From Pseudomonas rubra (GTDB lineage Bacteria; Pseudomonadota; Gammaproteobacteria; Pseudomonadales; Pseudomonadaceae), in NCBI RefSeq assembly GCF_028656935.1, contig NZ_JAMDGZ010000029.1:46703-110702 (forward strand): a DNA stretch of 64,000 nt. The letters are read 5' to 3'. The notes below the pieces were generated by a model. That model searched no databases and was not told the origin of the DNA. It worked only from the letters and a program-made list of their open reading frames with translations. The translations under genes were made by a program, and so were the position numbers. Shown piece after piece: positions 63,306-64,000 of this stretch; the stretch's first letter is position 1; each line of letters begins with the position of its first letter.

Positions 63306-63484
63306 GGGCAGGTCTCTTGGCAAGTCTTGAACGGCGCGCATTGTAAACGAAGCGGCGGCCCGTGGGGGGCCGATGATCGCGAAATGGCCCCGTCGCAGCC
63401 CACCCCCTATAATTGAACCAATGAATGATGTGGTTGCTCCAATTGTATGAAGCAGCGTCATTCGCTGTTCAAAAGGAGAGCGAA

Positions 63485-63652
63485 ATGCCTTGGTATGCCT
63501 GGTTGATTCTGGTGCTCGCGATTGGCTCTATTGTCGGTGGTTTGATGCTGTTGCGCGATACCGCGAAAAAGCTGCCCCTGACCGAGGAACAGCTTAAGCG
63601 GGTTCATGAGCGCAATGCTGAAATGGATGCCAAGGATGCGCAGGATCGCTGA
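63485..63652 (+). CDS. DUF2897 family small membrane protein
   Basis: This 55-residue protein has one span ([23 protein letters not shown]) followed by a charged helix ([19 protein letters not shown]), the DUF2897 pattern. The function is unknown. An AAAGGAG site lies well placed before the ATG. In pseudomonads it regularly lies divergent from pyrF. Confidence 0.88.
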   Translation: MPWYAWLILVLAIGSIVGGLMLLRDTAKKLPLTEEQLKRVHERNAEMDAKDAQDR

Positions 63653-64000
63653 ACCGTCTGCACGGCTCGGCAATGCGCGATGTTACTTGTGCGCGCTGCT
63701 GCTGAACTGCGCCACAGATTTGGCCTCAGCGCATCACGCGCCTGATGTAATCCTGTCAATCCGCCACTTTCGGCAATAGCGCAATTGTCACCCGCTCGTT
63801 CTGCTCCACAGCCGGCTAAGCGTGACATCAACCAACTCATCTACTTCCATCCCCCTCTGCGGGTCGATATGGTTTACATCAAAGCCTGAGCGCTCGAAGA
63901 TTTCCGTACACGACACCCCGGGTGTACAACCTTGACCTGTATCCCTTTAATAGTTGATCAATCCGAGTCGACCAAAACATCGTAAGGGCTCCATGAACCC
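63653..64000. other. Stretch without a supported gene at the window end
   Basis: About 350 bases lack a supported gene. On the minus strand a short open stretch (stop at 63788-63790, open back to about 63925) translates to SGFDVNHIDPQRGMEVDELV and onward, which looks like a protein fragment, but no start or complete frame exists; a decayed gene is possible. An ATG at 63993 with AAGGGCTCC before it may begin the next gene. Confidence 0.35.

Noticed and set aside
63788..63925. Protein-like minus-strand fragment containing VNHIDPQRGMEVDELV
   Set aside because: It is short, lacks a start, is bounded by stops, and no family can be named, so it is kept only as a possible gene remnant in the description of the window end.

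Overview
The window is about 64 kb of a Pseudomonas chromosome, most likely from the P. putida / P. entomophila / P. fluorescens side of the genus. This rests on the overall high GC, a complete AprA-type secreted metalloprotease locus with its inhibitor and type I exporter, elongation factor P carrying Arg32 next to the arginine rhamnosyltransferase EarP, Pseudomonas-type REP elements, and many LysR regulators. No rRNA, CRISPR array, prophage or insertion sequence was seen. One tRNA (Ser-GGA) is present. The gene density is high, and six convergent gene pairs overlap at their 3' ends by 4 to 20 bases.

Layout. 1-9.9 kb: end of a ring-cleaving dioxygenase gene, a DEAD-box RNA helicase with a long leader, a spermidine-synthase-like gene, class II DAHP synthase (first step of the shikimate pathway), a YcaQ-type DNA glycosylase, LysR and TauE genes, and the ohrR-ohr peroxide sensor/defence pair with matching tandem operator candidates. 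9.9-16.8 kb: earP-efp, a GreA/B-like factor, and two LysR-controlled divergent units (an SDR and an MFS exporter). 16.8-23.5 kb: the protease locus, transcribed aprA-aprI-aprD-aprE-aprF, with a hairpin after aprA and an RsmA-type site over the aprA ribosome binding site.

23.5-35.3 kb: a TonB-dependent siderophore receptor, tRNA-Ser, a crotonase, a lysophosphatidic acid acyltransferase, CorA, a glutamine amidotransferase, a tiny membrane peptide, a cytochrome c, and a three-gene operon of circularly permuted ATP-grasp, alpha-E and transglutaminase proteins. 35.3-46.2 kb: RraB, an orphan Tli4-type immunity protein, an LtaS-like phosphoglycerol transferase, a DNA alkyltransferase, a ZIP metal transporter, ankyrin and DUF3509 proteins, an acireductone-dioxygenase-like protein that has lost most metal ligands, an MFS carrier and aroC.

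46.2-64 kb: a secreted hydrolase, prmB, an isochorismatase-like protein without the usual cysteine, an Smr protein, a low-GC gene coding for a toxin-like two-part protein (51.1-52.5 kb), folE, glutaredoxin- and GST-type proteins, a BenE transporter, a chemoreceptor, a MocR regulator divergent from an MFS exporter, an SDR, a CurA-type reductase, pyrF and a DUF2897 protein.

The most novel item is the 51.1-52.5 kb gene. It has a long helical N-terminal half, a proline-rich linker, an aromatic beta-rich C-terminal half and clearly lower GC than its neighbours. That architecture suggests a pore-forming or insecticidal protein, but no family is recognised. All functional statements come from reading sequence motifs; no database search was run.
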